This document shows, piece by piece, positions 43,615 through 53,931 of a DNA stretch of 64,000 nt. The notes under the pieces are model-generated. The model was not told the DNA's origin, searched no databases, and saw only the letters and a program-made list of their open reading frames with translations. This DNA is from Yersinia kristensenii (GTDB lineage Bacteria > Pseudomonadota > Gammaproteobacteria > Enterobacterales > Enterobacteriaceae): assembly GCF_900460525.1 (NCBI RefSeq), contig NZ_UHIY01000001.1, forward strand, positions 1,426,001 to 1,490,000. Direction: 5' to 3'. Position numbers and translations under genes: made by a program. The stretch's first letter is position 1; every line of letters starts with the position of its first letter.

Positions 43615-44271
43615 CTATTCCGTTGGAATTTCGTCTGCTTTTACCTTTTCGTGATGACTCGTAGCAGTGGGTTTAACTTTAGTCTTTGCCAGACCCGCAG
43701 ACTCTTCGGCAATCTCTGACTGACCAATGAAAACACCGCCTTTTTTGATGGAGAAATTACTACCTTTTACAATGCCGTTTAACCGACCATTCTCCAAAAC
43801 TTCCAAATTATCAGAAACACAAACACCTTCGACCCGCCCATCAACTGTAATGTGAGGAGCGGTTAAATTCCCTTCGATATGACCACTGCGCATCAATCTT
43901 AGTGTGCCTTCATTAACGATGATATCACCGATGACAACACCATAAATTTGAATGTCACCATCAAGATTAATATTACCTTTTAATTTTGTCCCCACAGCGA
44001 TAATCGTATTTGTCTTCGTGGAGTCTGATGGCGAACCCGATAATGGAGCCGAAGATTGTAGAGAGGAACTGGCCATAATAGACACCTTGTCATGACTACT
44101 TGTTTTCTTTTTAAACATAATATTTATCAGAATAAAAATGAGGAATAAAGTAGGAGCAAGAAGAAGATAAAAAAATAAATTGTAGACTATATAGCTAACT
44201 AAACAGGCACCCCAGACAACCCACAACAGGCTAAGAGCCACATTCTTTGGCATATACAGACATATGTTCAC
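43615..44271 (-). CDS. Membrane-anchored bactofilin (polymer-forming cytoskeletal protein)
   Basis: The 218-residue protein has two N-terminal hydrophobic helices (about 10-30 and 32-52), a short basic stretch FKKKTS, a Ser-rich linker and a bactofilin beta-helix (about 85-190; IIAVGTKLKGNINLDGDIQIYGVVIGDI, GHIEGNLTAPHITVDGRVEG). Bactofilins polymerise without nucleotide and scaffold cell-wall or surface structures. The start is uncertain: a GTG at 44271 or an ATG at 44253 (212 residues). It is an isolated gene flanked by an ERIC element, so no partner can be inferred. Confidence 0.85.
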   Translation of the reverse strand: MNICLYMPKNVALSLLWVVWGACLVSYIVYNLFFYLLLAPTLFLIFILINIMFKKKTSSHDKVSIMASSSLQSSAPLSGSPSDSTKTNTIIAVGTKLKGNINLDGDIQIYGVVIGDIIVNEGTLRLMRSGHIEGNLTAPHITVDGRVEGVCVSDNLEVLENGRLNGIVKGSNFSIKKGGVFIGQSEIAEESAGLAKTKVKPTATSHHEKVKADEIPTE

Positions 44272-44308
44272 TTATCCCGCCCAATGTAAACGCATATTAA
44301 AAATCATA

Positions 44309-44435
44309 TATACCCATCATACTTCAAGCTGCATGTGCGTTGGCTACGTTCAATCACCCGAATCACTTACTGATGTAAGCTCATCGGGACTCTCTCGCTT
44401 GCCGCCTTCCTGCAACTCGCATTATTTAGGGTATA
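44309..44435 (-). repeat. ERIC element (127 bp)
   Basis: The 127-base element reads on the minus strand as the ERIC/IRU consensus, with termini TATACCC/GGGTATA and the central inverted arms around CTTACTGATGTAAGC. It lies upstream of the bactofilin gene. A spurious 78-codon frame crosses it. Confidence 0.9.
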
Positions 44436-44479
44436 AACTTATGCAGATAAATATTAAAATCACTATTGCATTGCAGTCG

Positions 44480-44516
44480 GGAAATATAACTTCCTCATAA
44501 AGGAAGTTATATTTCC
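44480..44516. other. Perfect 16-bp inverted repeat with 5-nt loop
   Basis: Arms 44480-44495 (GGAAATATAACTTCCT) and 44501-44516 are exact complements around CATAA. It lies in a gene-free stretch (44436-44728) between the ERIC element and the phoU terminator. In RNA it would be a very stable hairpin on either strand, without a T tract. No gene starts nearby, so its role is unknown. The rest of the stretch shows nothing else. Confidence 0.6.
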
Positions 44517-44674
44517 TCTGAACAACAAAACCATTTAAATATATATCCACAAAGCAACACAATACAGTTTTATTATGTCAATCAATGGGTGATTAAATAT
44601 AAACAGAGATAAAACGAGAATGAATTAGCTTAATAATCCAATAAGATGAGAGTAACGGCGGGAGCGATAATTTA

Positions 44675-44720
44675 TAAAAAATAATCCCCAATCAAGCAGG
44701 AATGCTTAATCTGATTGGGG
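44675..44720 (-). terminator. Terminator of the pst-phoU operon
   Basis: CCCCAATCA (44686-44694) pairs with TGATTGGGG (44712-44720), and AAGCA/TGCTT forms an upper stem. On the minus strand ATTATTTTTT follows. It lies 9 bases after the phoU stop. Confidence 0.88.
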
Positions 44721-44728
44721 GGAATCAG

Positions 44729-45451
44729 TCACTTTTCAACTTTATTAGAAAGCAGTTTTTCTAAATCATCGCCACCTAAATGACGGAAATCCTGACCTTT
44801 AACAAAGTAGAAGATAAATTCGCAAATATTCTGGCAGCGGTCACCAATACGTTCAATCGAACGGGCGCAAAATAATGCTGTTAGCACACTAGGGATAGTG
44901 CGCGGATCTTCCATCATGTACGTCATCAACTGGCGCACAATGCCTTCATATTCCTGATCAACTTTCTTATCTTCGCGATAAATTCGGATAGCTTCATCCA
45001 AATCCATGCGGGCAAAGGCATCCAGTACATCATGCAACATCTGTACCGTGTGGCGCCCTAAAGACTCCAAGCTGACCAGTAAAGGCTGGTGTTGATGGGA
45101 GAATTTTTCCAGCGCAGTACGGCAAATTTTATCCGCCACATCGCCAATGCGTTCCAGCTCAGAAATCGTCTTGATAATCGCCATCACCAGACGTAAATCA
45201 CTCGCCGTCGGCTGACGTTTGGCAATGATGCGCACACAAGCTTCATCAATGGCCACTTCCATCATATTAACTTTCTTATCGCCAGCAATGACCTGTTTTG
45301 CCAACTCACCGTCCTGATTGTGCATGGCGGTGATCGCGTCAGATAATTGTTGTTCCACCAGCCCGCCCATGGTCAATACTTGGGTGCGAATATGTTCAAG
45401 TTCTGCATTGAACTGGCCAGAAATATGTTTATTCAGATTCAAGTTATCCAT
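44729..45451 (-). CDS. phoU: Phosphate transport regulator PhoU
   Basis: This peripheral membrane protein of 240 residues carries the repressing signal from PstSCAB to the kinase PhoR when phosphate is plentiful. Two repeated three-helix PhoU domains (about 10-110 and 115-215) with the metal-binding E/DxxxD-type motifs are present ([35 protein letters not shown]). It is the last gene of the operon and is separated from pstB by an intact ERIC element. Given the broken pstS, its repressing role may be moot here. Confidence 0.96.
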   Translation of the reverse strand: MDNLNLNKHISGQFNAELEHIRTQVLTMGGLVEQQLSDAITAMHNQDGELAKQVIAGDKKVNMMEVAIDEACVRIIAKRQPTASDLRLVMAIIKTISELERIGDVADKICRTALEKFSHQHQPLLVSLESLGRHTVQMLHDVLDAFARMDLDEAIRIYREDKKVDQEYEGIVRQLMTYMMEDPRTIPSVLTALFCARSIERIGDRCQNICEFIFYFVKGQDFRHLGGDDLEKLLSNKVEK

Positions 45452-45487
45452 AATACTTCCCGTACATGTAAATAGGCAAAATTACTA

Positions 45488-45614
45488 TATACCCTAAATA
45501 ATTCGAGTTGCAGGAAGGCGGCAATTGAGCGAATCCCCAGGAGCTTACTCAAGTAAGTGACTGGGGTGAACGAAAGCAGCCAACGCACATGCAGCTTGAA
45601 GTATGACGGGGATA
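45488..45614 (+). repeat. ERIC element (127 bp) between pstB and phoU
   Basis: The full-length copy contains the classic core AAGTAAGTGACTGGGGTGAA and terminal TATACCC. It fills nearly the whole 170-base gap between pstB and phoU and ends six bases before the pstB stop codon on the other strand, so it is part of the pst mRNA as an antisense-oriented hairpin. Confidence 0.93.
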
Positions 45615-45620
45615 GGCCCC

Positions 45621-46412
<792 letters not shown>

Positions 46413-46496
46413 TTAGCCAATGCCGCCGTAGCCGCATTTTGGAATTTATTGGCGAATCGGGTTTTTCTTTGCTAATTAAGGGCTTTTTTCAGCCGA

Positions 46497-47384
46497 TTAA
46501 TACTTTTTCTTAGCGAAAATAACGCGAGCCAGAATATTCAGTAACAGTACACACAGGGTTATCAAAAGTACCCCAGCCCATGCCAGTTGCTGCCATTCGG
46601 CAAACGGGCTCATGGCAAATTTAAAGATGGTGACCGGTAAGTTAGCGATTGGCCGACTCAGATCGGTGCTCCAGAACTGGTTGGAGAGCGAGGTGAACAG
46701 CAAAGGTGCGGTTTCACCGGCAATACGCGCTACTGCCAACAAGATACCCGTCAAAATACCGGAGATAGACGCTTTTAAGGTAATGGCCGATATCATGCGC
46801 CATTTTGGTGTTCCCAATGCATAAGCCGCTTCGCGCAAGCTATCCGGTACCAGCTTCAGCATGTTTTCAGTGGTGCGAATAACGATGGGGACTTGTAACA
46901 GCGCCAGCGCAATCACCCCAGCCCAACCGGAGAAGTGCTCCATCTTGGCAACCACGATGGTGTAAACAAACAGGCCAACAACAATAGAAGGCGCTGATAA
47001 CAAAATGTCATTTATAAAGCGGGTAATTTCCGCCAGCCAAGATTTACGGCCATACTCGGCCAGGTAAATCCCCGCCATAATCCCTAATGGGGTACCAATG
47101 ACGGTTGCCCACAAAATTAATAATCCACTCCCCGCAATGGCGTTAGCCAAACCACCACCAGCGGTATTGGGTGGCGGTGTCATTTCGGTAAACAACGCCA
47201 AAGACATACCATCGATACCTTTGGTCACAGTGGAGAATAAAATCCACACTAACCAGAACAGACCAAACGCCATGGTTGCCATTGAAAGCAATAAAGCAAT
47301 GCGGTTCTTTTGACGACGCCAGGACTGCTTTTTACGGCGGGTTTCCATCAGCGTCGCATCACTTTGCATATCCATCGTCGCCAT
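46497..47384 (-). CDS. pstA: Phosphate ABC transporter permease PstA
   Basis: This inner-membrane permease of 295 residues aligns end to end with E. coli PstA. It has six helices, a conserved [15 protein letters not shown] periplasmic loop ([16 protein letters not shown]) and the coupling loop [19 protein letters not shown]. It forms the channel with PstC and starts as pstC ends. Confidence 0.97.
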   Translation of the reverse strand: MATMDMQSDATLMETRRKKQSWRRQKNRIALLLSMATMAFGLFWLVWILFSTVTKGIDGMSLALFTEMTPPPNTAGGGLANAIAGSGLLILWATVIGTPLGIMAGIYLAEYGRKSWLAEITRFINDILLSAPSIVVGLFVYTIVVAKMEHFSGWAGVIALALLQVPIVIRTTENMLKLVPDSLREAAYALGTPKWRMISAITLKASISGILTGILLAVARIAGETAPLLFTSLSNQFWSTDLSRPIANLPVTIFKFAMSPFAEWQQLAWAGVLLITLCVLLLNILARVIFAKKKY

Positions 47385-47385
47385 C

Positions 47386-48342
47386 TTAGCGCCCCTCTTT
47401 CTTAGCCAGACGCAAAATCATTAACTTAGATAAAGCCAGTACAATAAAGGTAATGACGAATAAGATCAGGCCCAGTTCCATCAACGCGGCGGTATGTAAG
47501 CCAGATTCAGCTTCGGCAAACTCATTCGCCAATGCGGAGGTAATACTGTTGCCCGGCATAAACAGCGAGAAGCTGTCGAGCTGGTAGGTGTTACCGATAA
47601 TAAAGGTTACTGCCATGGTTTCACCCAACGCACGGCCCAGACCCAACATCACGCCACCAATGACACCATTTTTGGTATAAGGCAGCACAATGCGCCACAT
47701 CACTTCCCAGGTGGTGCAGCCAATACCATAGGCCGACTCTTTCATCATCACCGGGGTTTGTTCGAAGACATCGCGCATGACTGCTGCAATGTAAGGAATA
47801 ATCATGATGGCCAAAATGACACCGGCGGCCAAAATACCGATACCAAAAGCCGGGCCTGAGAACAATACGCCCACAATCGGGATGCCGGACATCACATTGC
47901 CGACCGGCTCTTGGAAATAGCGAGCAAATAACGGGGCGAAGACAAACAAACCCCACATCCCGTAAACAATACTGGGGATCGCGGCCAACAATTCAATCGC
48001 CACACCCAGTGGGCGTTTTAACCAGTTCGGGGCTAGTTCCGTTAAGAATAGGGCAATACCAAAACTGACCGGAACAGCAATGAGTAGGGCGATAACCGAG
48101 GTCACAACCGTGCCGTAAATCGGTACTAATGCACCAAACTGTTCTGCCGGCGCATCCCACTCTTTGGTCCACAGGAAAGCCCAACCAAATTTCTCAATGC
48201 TTGGCCAGGAAGCAATAATCAATGAAACGATAATGCCGCCCAACAGAAATAGGGTAATCAGCGCAGCCAGTTTAACCAGCGCACTGAAAATGATGTCACC
48301 GTATTGACTCGGTGCTTTGATTGTCGGCTTGTTCGCAGCCAT
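47386..48342 (-). CDS. pstC: Phosphate ABC transporter permease PstC
   Basis: The 318-residue permease partner of PstA uses the ATG at 48342 ([11 protein letters not shown]..., as in E. coli MAATKP); the frame to 48357 adds five unlikely residues. Six helices and the coupling loop [22 protein letters not shown] are present. The gap to pstS is enlarged by an ERIC element at 48360-48484, which lies 18 bases upstream of this start codon and could affect translation or mRNA stability. Confidence 0.96.
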   Translation of the reverse strand: MAANKPTIKAPSQYGDIIFSALVKLAALITLFLLGGIIVSLIIASWPSIEKFGWAFLWTKEWDAPAEQFGALVPIYGTVVTSVIALLIAVPVSFGIALFLTELAPNWLKRPLGVAIELLAAIPSIVYGMWGLFVFAPLFARYFQEPVGNVMSGIPIVGVLFSGPAFGIGILAAGVILAIMIIPYIAAVMRDVFEQTPVMMKESAYGIGCTTWEVMWRIVLPYTKNGVIGGVMLGLGRALGETMAVTFIIGNTYQLDSFSLFMPGNSITSALANEFAEAESGLHTAALMELGLILFVITFIVLALSKLMILRLAKKEGR

Positions 48343-48359
48343 AGACTCTCTTCTCATCC

Positions 48360-48484
48360 TACCCCTAATACTTCAAGCTGCAGGGGTGTTGGCTGCTTTC
48401 GCTCACCCCAGTCACTTACTTGAGTAAGTTCCCGGGGATTATCTCAATTGCCGCCTACCTGCAACTCGAATTATTTAGGGTATA
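48360..48484 (-). repeat. ERIC element between pstS and pstC
   Basis: A near-full-length copy (about 125 bases) reads in the direction of the operon, with CTCACCCCAGTCACTTACTT on the plus strand as the core. One terminus is degenerate (TACCCCTAATACTTCAAG). It lies in the transcribed leader of pstC and would form a long hairpin in the mRNA. Confidence 0.9.
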
Positions 48485-48526
48485 TATTGTGAATCAATAT
48501 TTCATAAACCGCTTGTTGCCAGTAAA

Positions 48527-49567
48527 TCAGAAGATTGGCTTACCGCTGCTGTCTTTAATCTGAGTTTTCCAGGCAGCACGGACTTGCTCAACAACTTCAG
48601 CTGGCAATGTTGCATAATCCAGCTCGTTGGCTTGCTTAGCGCCGTGTGTGTAACCCCAATCAAAGAACTTCAATACTTCAACGCCGTTAGCCGCATTTTT
48701 CTGTTCTTTATGTACCAAGATGAAAGTTGTTGATGTAATTGGCCAGACATCATCACCTTTTTGATTGGTCAAATCTTGAGCAAATGTCTTGCTCCAATCC
48801 ACACCTTTCGCCGCAGAGCTAAAGCTGTGCTCGGTTGGGCTAACAGGTTTGCCATCCGCAGAAATGAGTTTGGTGTAAGCCAGGTTATTCTGTTTGGCGT
48901 AAGCATATTCTACATAGCCAATAGAACCCGGTAGGCGCTGTACAAAGGCGGCGATACCGTCGTTACCTTTGCCACCCAAACCAGTCGGCTAGTTAACAGT
49001 CGACCCTGCACCTACTTTTTCTTTCCATTCGGCGTTCACTTTAGCCAGGTAGCTGGTGAACACAAATGAAGTGCCGGAACCGTCAGCACGACGCACCACA
49101 GCAATATTTTGATCTGGCAATTTAACGCCCGGGTTCAATTTAGTGATAGCCGGATCATTCCATTTCTTCACATTACCCAGATAAATATCGCCCAGTGTTT
49201 TACCGTCTAATGTCAGTTCACCGGATTTGATGTCAGGGATATTCACGGCCAAGACTACACCGCCAATCACTGTTGGGAACTGGAACAAACCTTCAGCGGC
49301 CAGTTTGTCGTCGGTCAATGGCGCATCAGAAGCACCGAAATCAACAGTATTAGCAATAATTTGTTTTACGCCGCCTGAAGAACCGATCCCCTGATAGTTA
49401 ACTTTGTTACCTGTTTCTTTCTGATAAGAATCTGCCCACTTGGCATACACCGGCGCGGGGAATGTCGCACCTGCACCTGTCAGGCTTGCAGCAGCGAACG
49501 CGGACACAGTGGTCATAGATAAAGTCGCTGCCACAATGCTGGCTACGGTGGTACGCATCAGTTTCAT
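48527..49567 (-). pseudogene. pstS: Phosphate-binding protein PstS, interrupted by an in-frame amber codon
   Basis: PstS captures phosphate in the periplasm and is needed for uptake and for silencing PhoR. The reading frame is intact over 347 codons and matches E. coli PstS throughout, including the signal peptide [25 protein letters not shown] and the ligand blocks [21 protein letters not shown] and [12 protein letters not shown]. Codon 193 is TAG (complement of 48989-48991) where E. coli has TGG (Trp, in STVKWP). A single G-to-A change on the coding strand explains it. The product would stop after about half the protein, losing most of the second lobe. The downstream part (48527-48988) is well conserved, so the mutation is recent, or is a sequencing error or read through by a suppressor. 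Confidence 0.9.
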
Positions 49568-49642
49568 AATCCCTCCTAATGGGATATTAGAATTAACTCT
49601 AAAATGTTTTCATCAGATTAAGTATGGTGCAGGAGGGAAAAT

Positions 49643-49693
49643 AGGACAGTTTAATGACAGAAAAATGTACGGAATATTACAGTTATATGACAA
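49643..49693 (-). promoter_or_regulatory. Two Pho boxes in the pstS promoter
   Basis: On the minus strand TTGTCATATAACTGTAAT (complement of 49676-49693) and CTGTCATTAAACTGTCCT (complement of 49643-49660) each fit the PhoB repeat pattern CTGTCAT-4-CTGTCAT. They are 33 bases apart, three helical turns. CATACT near 49622-49627 is the candidate -10. The strong AGGAGGG before the pstS ATG follows. The stretch 49694-49860 behind the boxes holds nothing else I recognise. Confidence 0.85.
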
Positions 49694-49860
49694 ACAAGAA
49701 GGGGTTAAATAAATACATTTAATATCAATAAATTAACATCGATTTATGGCAATTGCTTTATCCTTTATTTCGTAAAAAACTCACTTTACTTGTTCTAACA
49801 TGCCCTATTGGTGGTTTATTTTTTGCGCAAAAATGACCCTTCATGACGGGCCTATAAAAA

Positions 49861-49887
49861 CAAAAAAGCCGACAACATGCCGGCTTT
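49861..49887 (-). terminator. Intrinsic terminator of glmS
   Basis: The minus-strand stem AAAGCCG/CGGCTTT (49881-49887 with 49865-49871) has a 9-nt loop and is followed by TTTTTTG. It lies 25 bases after the glmS stop. Confidence 0.88.
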
Positions 49888-49911
49888 TATTGATGCTATT
49901 TTTATCGCAGA

Positions 49912-51741
49912 TTATTCAACTGTCACTGATTTAGCCAGGTTACGCGGCTGATCCACGTCAGTACCTTTAATCAGCGCAACATGATAAGCCAGCAATTGTA
50001 GCGGCACGGTGTAGAAGATAGGGGCAATAATCTCTTCTACATGCGGTAGCTGAATGATTTTCATGCCTTCGCTATCCGTGAAGCCAGCATCTTGATCGGC
50101 AAACACATACAGCAAACCGCCGCGCGCGCGCACTTCTTCAATGTTAGATTTCAGTTTTTCCAACAATTCATTATTTGGCGCAACCACGATGACCGGCATG
50201 TCAGCATCAATCAATGCCAGTGGGCCGTGCTTCAATTCACCCGCTGCATAAGCTTCGGCATGAATATAAGAAATCTCTTTCAGTTTCAGCGCCCCTTCCA
50301 TCGCAATCGGGTATTGATCACCACGCCCAAGGAACAGTGCATTGTGCTTATCAGAGAAACCTTCAGCCAGTGCTTCTATGGTCTTATCCAGAGACAGCAT
50401 CTGCTCAATACGCGCAGGTAAAGCCTGTAGTGCATGAACAATGTCGTGCTCTAAACTGGCATCAGCGCCTTTCAGCTTGCCGATACGCCCCACCAGCATC
50501 AATAACACAGTCAACTGAGTGGTAAAGGCTTTGGTTGAGGCCACACCAATCTCGGTACCGGCTTTAGTCATCAAGGCTAAATCTGATTCACGCACCAGCG
50601 AAGAACCGGCGACATTACAAATTGCCAGCGAACCTAAATATCCTAACTCTTTGGATAAACGCAGGGCAGCCAGTGTATCGGCGGTTTCACCAGATTGTGA
50701 CAAGGTGATCAGCAGGCTATTAGGGCGCACAGCAGATTTGCGGTAGCGGAATTCGGAGGCAATTTCTACATCGCAAGGTACACCGGCTAATGATTCAAAC
50801 CAATAACGCGAAACCATGCCTGAGTTGTAAGAAGTACCGCAGGCGATGATTTGAATATGCTGGACATCAGCCAACAAAGCATCGGCCTTAGGGCCAAGCT
50901 CGGATAAATCAATCGCACCGTGGTTTAAACGGCCTTCTAGCGTGTTCTTAATTGCCATTGGCTGTTCATAAATTTCTTTCTGCATGTAATGGCGGTAAAC
51001 ACCTTTATCACCGGCATCATATTGCACCTGAGATTCAATTTCAGGGCGTTCAATAGCATTACCCTGCTTATCAAAAATGGCGATGCTACGGCGAGTGACT
51101 TCAACCACATCACCCTCTTCCAGGAAGATAAAGCGACGGGTGACTGGCAACAAAGCCAGTTGGTCAGAGGCAATAAAGTTTTCACCCACACCACAGCCAA
51201 TAACCAGTGGGCTACCTGAACGTGCGGCTATCAAACGGCTTGGGTCACGGCTATCCATCACAACAGTGCCGTAAGCACCACGCAATTGCGGGATCACTCG
51301 CTTAACCACTTCCAGTAATGAACCGCCCTGTTGTAGCTCCCAATGCACCAGATGAGCAATAACTTCAGTATCAGTTTCAGAACTGAAACTATAGCCACGG
51401 CCAATCAATAATTCACGCAAAGGTTCGTGATTTTCGATAATGCCGTTATGAACAACGGAGATATAGTCCGAAACATGGGGGTGCGCATTAGCCTCTGATG
51501 GCTCACCATGAGTGGCCCAACGGGTATGTGCAATCCCAGTTCCACCATGTAAATCTTGGCTTTCGGCCGCATCAGATAGCGCCTGAACTTTACCCACTCG
51601 ACGTAAACGAGTCAGATTACTGTCGGCATCCACTACAGCCAAACCAGCTGAGTCATAGCCACGGTATTCAAGACGACGTAAACCTTCGATCAGAATCTCA
51701 GCGATATCACGTTGCGCTACTGCGCCAACAATTCCACACAT
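49912..51741 (-). CDS. glmS: Glutamine--fructose-6-phosphate aminotransferase (isomerising)
   Basis: It makes glucosamine-6-phosphate, the first step of the UDP-GlcNAc pathway to peptidoglycan and LPS. I chose the ATG at 51741, giving 609 residues exactly as in E. coli and Cys1 of [12 protein letters not shown] as the glutaminase nucleophile. A longer frame to 51906 would bury that cysteine. The N-terminal Ntn glutaminase domain (1-240) is followed by two SIS sugar-isomerase domains (about 290-425, 460-600) and ends LAKSVTVE. In E. coli this mRNA is regulated by GlmZ/GlmY; the 284-base leader gap to glmU leaves room for that. Confidence 0.97.
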   Translation of the reverse strand: MCGIVGAVAQRDIAEILIEGLRRLEYRGYDSAGLAVVDADSNLTRLRRVGKVQALSDAAESQDLHGGTGIAHTRWATHGEPSEANAHPHVSDYISVVHNGIIENHEPLRELLIGRGYSFSSETDTEVIAHLVHWELQQGGSLLEVVKRVIPQLRGAYGTVVMDSRDPSRLIAARSGSPLVIGCGVGENFIASDQLALLPVTRRFIFLEEGDVVEVTRRSIAIFDKQGNAIERPEIESQVQYDAGDKGVYRHYMQKEIYEQPMAIKNTLEGRLNHGAIDLSELGPKADALLADVQHIQIIACGTSYNSGMVSRYWFESLAGVPCDVEIASEFRYRKSAVRPNSLLITLSQSGETADTLAALRLSKELGYLGSLAICNVAGSSLVRESDLALMTKAGTEIGVASTKAFTTQLTVLLMLVGRIGKLKGADASLEHDIVHALQALPARIEQMLSLDKTIEALAEGFSDKHNALFLGRGDQYPIAMEGALKLKEISYIHAEAYAAGELKHGPLALIDADMPVIVVAPNNELLEKLKSNIEEVRARGGLLYVFADQDAGFTDSEGMKIIQLPHVEEIIAPIFYTVPLQLLAYHVALIKGTDVDQPRNLAKSVTVE

Positions 51742-51907
51742 CTGTTTTATTCCTATGTAAGGTTCTTTTAGAACCTTGTCGATGTCAGTGACCTGAATTT
51801 CCGGATTTTCCGGGTTCCCCGAGCCTGTAGAGTTGGGGATTATTATGTTTTGTTCTGTATTCTCGCCACAAATGGATAAGCCAAAAATACAGGGCAAAAC
51901 ATTCATT

Positions 51908-51952
51908 CAAAAAACAGCCCTTCAACAAAAAAATGATATTGAAGAGGCTGTT
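51908..51952 (-). terminator. Hairpin between glmU and glmS
   Basis: AACAGCC-CTTCAA (51913-51925) pairs with TTGAAG-AGGCTGTT (51939-51952), with one bulged base. On the minus strand TTTTTTGAATG follows. This looks like an intrinsic terminator placed between two genes that are co-transcribed in E. coli, so it may act as a partial terminator and glmS may have its own promoter in 51742-51907. Confidence 0.7.
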
Positions 51953-51955
51953 TTA

Positions 51956-52023
51956 TATACCCTAAATCATTCGAGTTGCAGGAAAGTAGCCATGCACATG
52001 CAACTTGAAGTATGGCGGATATG
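51956..52023 (+). repeat. Internally deleted ERIC remnant
   Basis: Both ERIC ends are present (TATACCCTAAATCATTCGAG and GCACATGCAACTTGAAGTAT) but the central palindromic core is missing, leaving about 68 bases. It abuts the glmU stop codon. It is a short ERIC of the kind made by deletion. Confidence 0.75.
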
Positions 52024-52025
52024 GC

Positions 52026-53396
52026 TTATTTTTTCTTAACCGGACGCTGCCAGCCCTGTACATGGACTTGCTTAACACGGCTAAGAACTAACTCATTTTC
52101 GGCAATATCGCGGGTGACAGTAGTACCAGCAGCAATAGTTGCACCCTTTGCCACAGTGACAGGAGCGACCAGTTGAGTATCAGATCCAACAAAGACATCA
52201 TCGCCAATAATAGTTTTAAACTTATTGGCTCCATCATAGTTGCAGGTTATGGTTCCTGCGCCGATATTTACGCCAGAGCCAATCTCAGCATCACCTAAAT
52301 AAGAGAGGTGTCCAGCTTTAGAACCTTTACCCAAACGGGCTTTCTTGATTTCAACAAAGTTACCGACATGTGCACCTTCTGCTAACTCAGCACCCGGTCG
52401 CAAGCGGGCAAATGGCCCAACAGTACAACCAGCATCCAAACGAGAGTCTTCCAACACACTGTATGGACTGATTTCTGAATCATCGCCAATGACACAGTTT
52501 TTCAGTACACATCCGGTACCAATACGAACCCGATCACCTAAAACCACATGACCTTCAATAATGACATTGGTATCAATAGTGATGTCACGGCCATGTGTTA
52601 ATTCTCCGCGCAAATCAAAGCGCGCAGGATCCAGTAACATCACCCCGGCTAATAACAGCTTTTCAGCTTGTTCTGACTGATAGACACGCTCAAGAGTGGC
52701 TAATTGCAGGCGGTTATTGATTCCTTCCACTTCACTCAGGCGAGTTGGGTGCACTGCAACTATTTTCTTACCATCAGCATGGGCCAGAGCAATAATATCG
52801 GTGATATAAAATTCACCCTGGGCATTATTGTTGTCTAACAATGATAACCAGCGCTTGAGATCACGGCCATTAGCAACCAATATCCCAGTATTGATTTCAT
52901 TGATCTCGCGTTGGGCATCGCTGGCATCTTTATGCTCAACAATCCCCACCACATCGCCATTCTCACGAACAATGCGCCCGTAACCGCTAGGGTTATCCAA
53001 CTTCACCGTCAACAAGCCAATACCGCCCTGTGGCTTGGCTGCCAATAGGCGCTCAAGAGTATCAACGGAGATCAACGGCACATCTCCGTACAGCATCAGG
53101 ACATCTTCATCATCAGAAAAATAGGGTGCAGCTTGTTGCATCGCATGCCCGGTACCCAACTGTTCGGCTTGCAGTACCCAATTCAGTGCCGGGTCAGTCA
53201 GTGTTTTTTTCAACAACTCACCACCGTGCCCATAAACCAGATGAACGTGTTGAGCACCCAACTTCATGGCAGCATCAATAACATGCTGAACCATCGGCTT
53301 ACCTGCCAGTGGGTGTAATACCTTAGGAAGGTCGGAATACATACGTGTCCCCTTACCCGCGGCAAGGATGACTACACTCATTGAGCTGTTAGACAT
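52026..53396 (-). CDS. glmU: Bifunctional GlcNAc-1-P uridyltransferase / GlcN-1-P acetyltransferase
   Basis: It carries out the last two steps to UDP-GlcNAc. The 456 residues (same as E. coli) start from the ATG at 53396; an upstream codon at 53402 adds two residues and is less likely. The N-terminal pyrophosphorylase domain (1-230) contains [24 protein letters not shown] and YGDVPLI. The C-terminal left-handed beta-helix (about 250-456) shows hexapeptide repeats ([34 protein letters not shown]) and the catalytic His/Lys region. It lies downstream of atpC, as in E. coli. Confidence 0.97.
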   Translation of the reverse strand: MSNSSMSVVILAAGKGTRMYSDLPKVLHPLAGKPMVQHVIDAAMKLGAQHVHLVYGHGGELLKKTLTDPALNWVLQAEQLGTGHAMQQAAPYFSDDEDVLMLYGDVPLISVDTLERLLAAKPQGGIGLLTVKLDNPSGYGRIVRENGDVVGIVEHKDASDAQREINEINTGILVANGRDLKRWLSLLDNNNAQGEFYITDIIALAHADGKKIVAVHPTRLSEVEGINNRLQLATLERVYQSEQAEKLLLAGVMLLDPARFDLRGELTHGRDITIDTNVIIEGHVVLGDRVRIGTGCVLKNCVIGDDSEISPYSVLEDSRLDAGCTVGPFARLRPGAELAEGAHVGNFVEIKKARLGKGSKAGHLSYLGDAEIGSGVNIGAGTITCNYDGANKFKTIIGDDVFVGSDTQLVAPVTVAKGATIAAGTTVTRDIAENELVLSRVKQVHVQGWQRPVKKK

Positions 53397-53402
53397 AAGC
53401 AA

Positions 53403-53759
53403 CCTGATAACTCCAAATTAATAGACGGAAGTAAACCTGTTTAGCGAAATAATTACTACATATTTCTCAGCGAAAAACGTACTCAACCCGCATAGTTAAA
53501 GGGTTGCAGCAATTGAGCAGGTAATAAAAAAATGTAGTCAAAAGTGTCTGCGATCAGCGACGTTTTCTGACCTGTTTTTATCAAAACACTCTCACCTATT
53601 CAGATAATTAACTACTTATTTTACGCCAAGAAACAAGAGTTTTCAGAAAGAAACGCTTTCAGTTTAGCGTAGGATTAATTAAATACAGGAGAGGTAGGTT
53701 AAATGACTGCGCCCAAAGGCGAAAGAGGACAGAAAGTCGGTTTTATTGAATGTAAAAGT
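53403..53759 (-). other. Intergenic region upstream of glmU
   Basis: About 360 bases between the atp terminator and glmU hold no gene, repeat or strong hairpin that I can see. The glmU promoter must lie here. E. coli has NagC sites in this interval; I did not find a convincing NagC site. Confidence 0.5.
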
Positions 53760-53794
53760 AAAAAAAAATGCCAATCAGTTTTACTGACTGGCAT
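53760..53794 (-). terminator. Intrinsic terminator of the atp operon
   Basis: ATGCCAGTCAGT/ACTGATTGGCAT (53783-53794 with 53768-53779) has one G-T pair and a short loop, and nine T residues follow (complement of 53760-53768). It lies about 140 bases after the atpC stop. Confidence 0.92.
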
Positions 53795-53931
53795 TCTATC
53801 GTTCTTTATATTCTTCGTATTTGAAATAGCAAGAGGTTAGCGATTTTCGCTGGCCACCGACAATCCCAATCACTTTGAATATATAATAATTTTACATATC
53901 AGTGGGTTAATAAAAACCCACCACTGTAAAA

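Noticed and set aside
44264..44500. Plus-strand 78-codon frame
   Set aside because: It is made mostly of the ERIC element at 44309-44435 and is therefore not a real gene.
48527..48979. Separate 150-codon gene starting [12 protein letters not shown]
   Set aside because: It is the second half of pstS in the same frame after the amber codon. Its apparent start is a TTG with no ribosome-binding site.
51742..51906. N-terminal extension of GlmS
   Set aside because: GlmS needs a free N-terminal cysteine directly after the initiator Met, so the start must be 51741.
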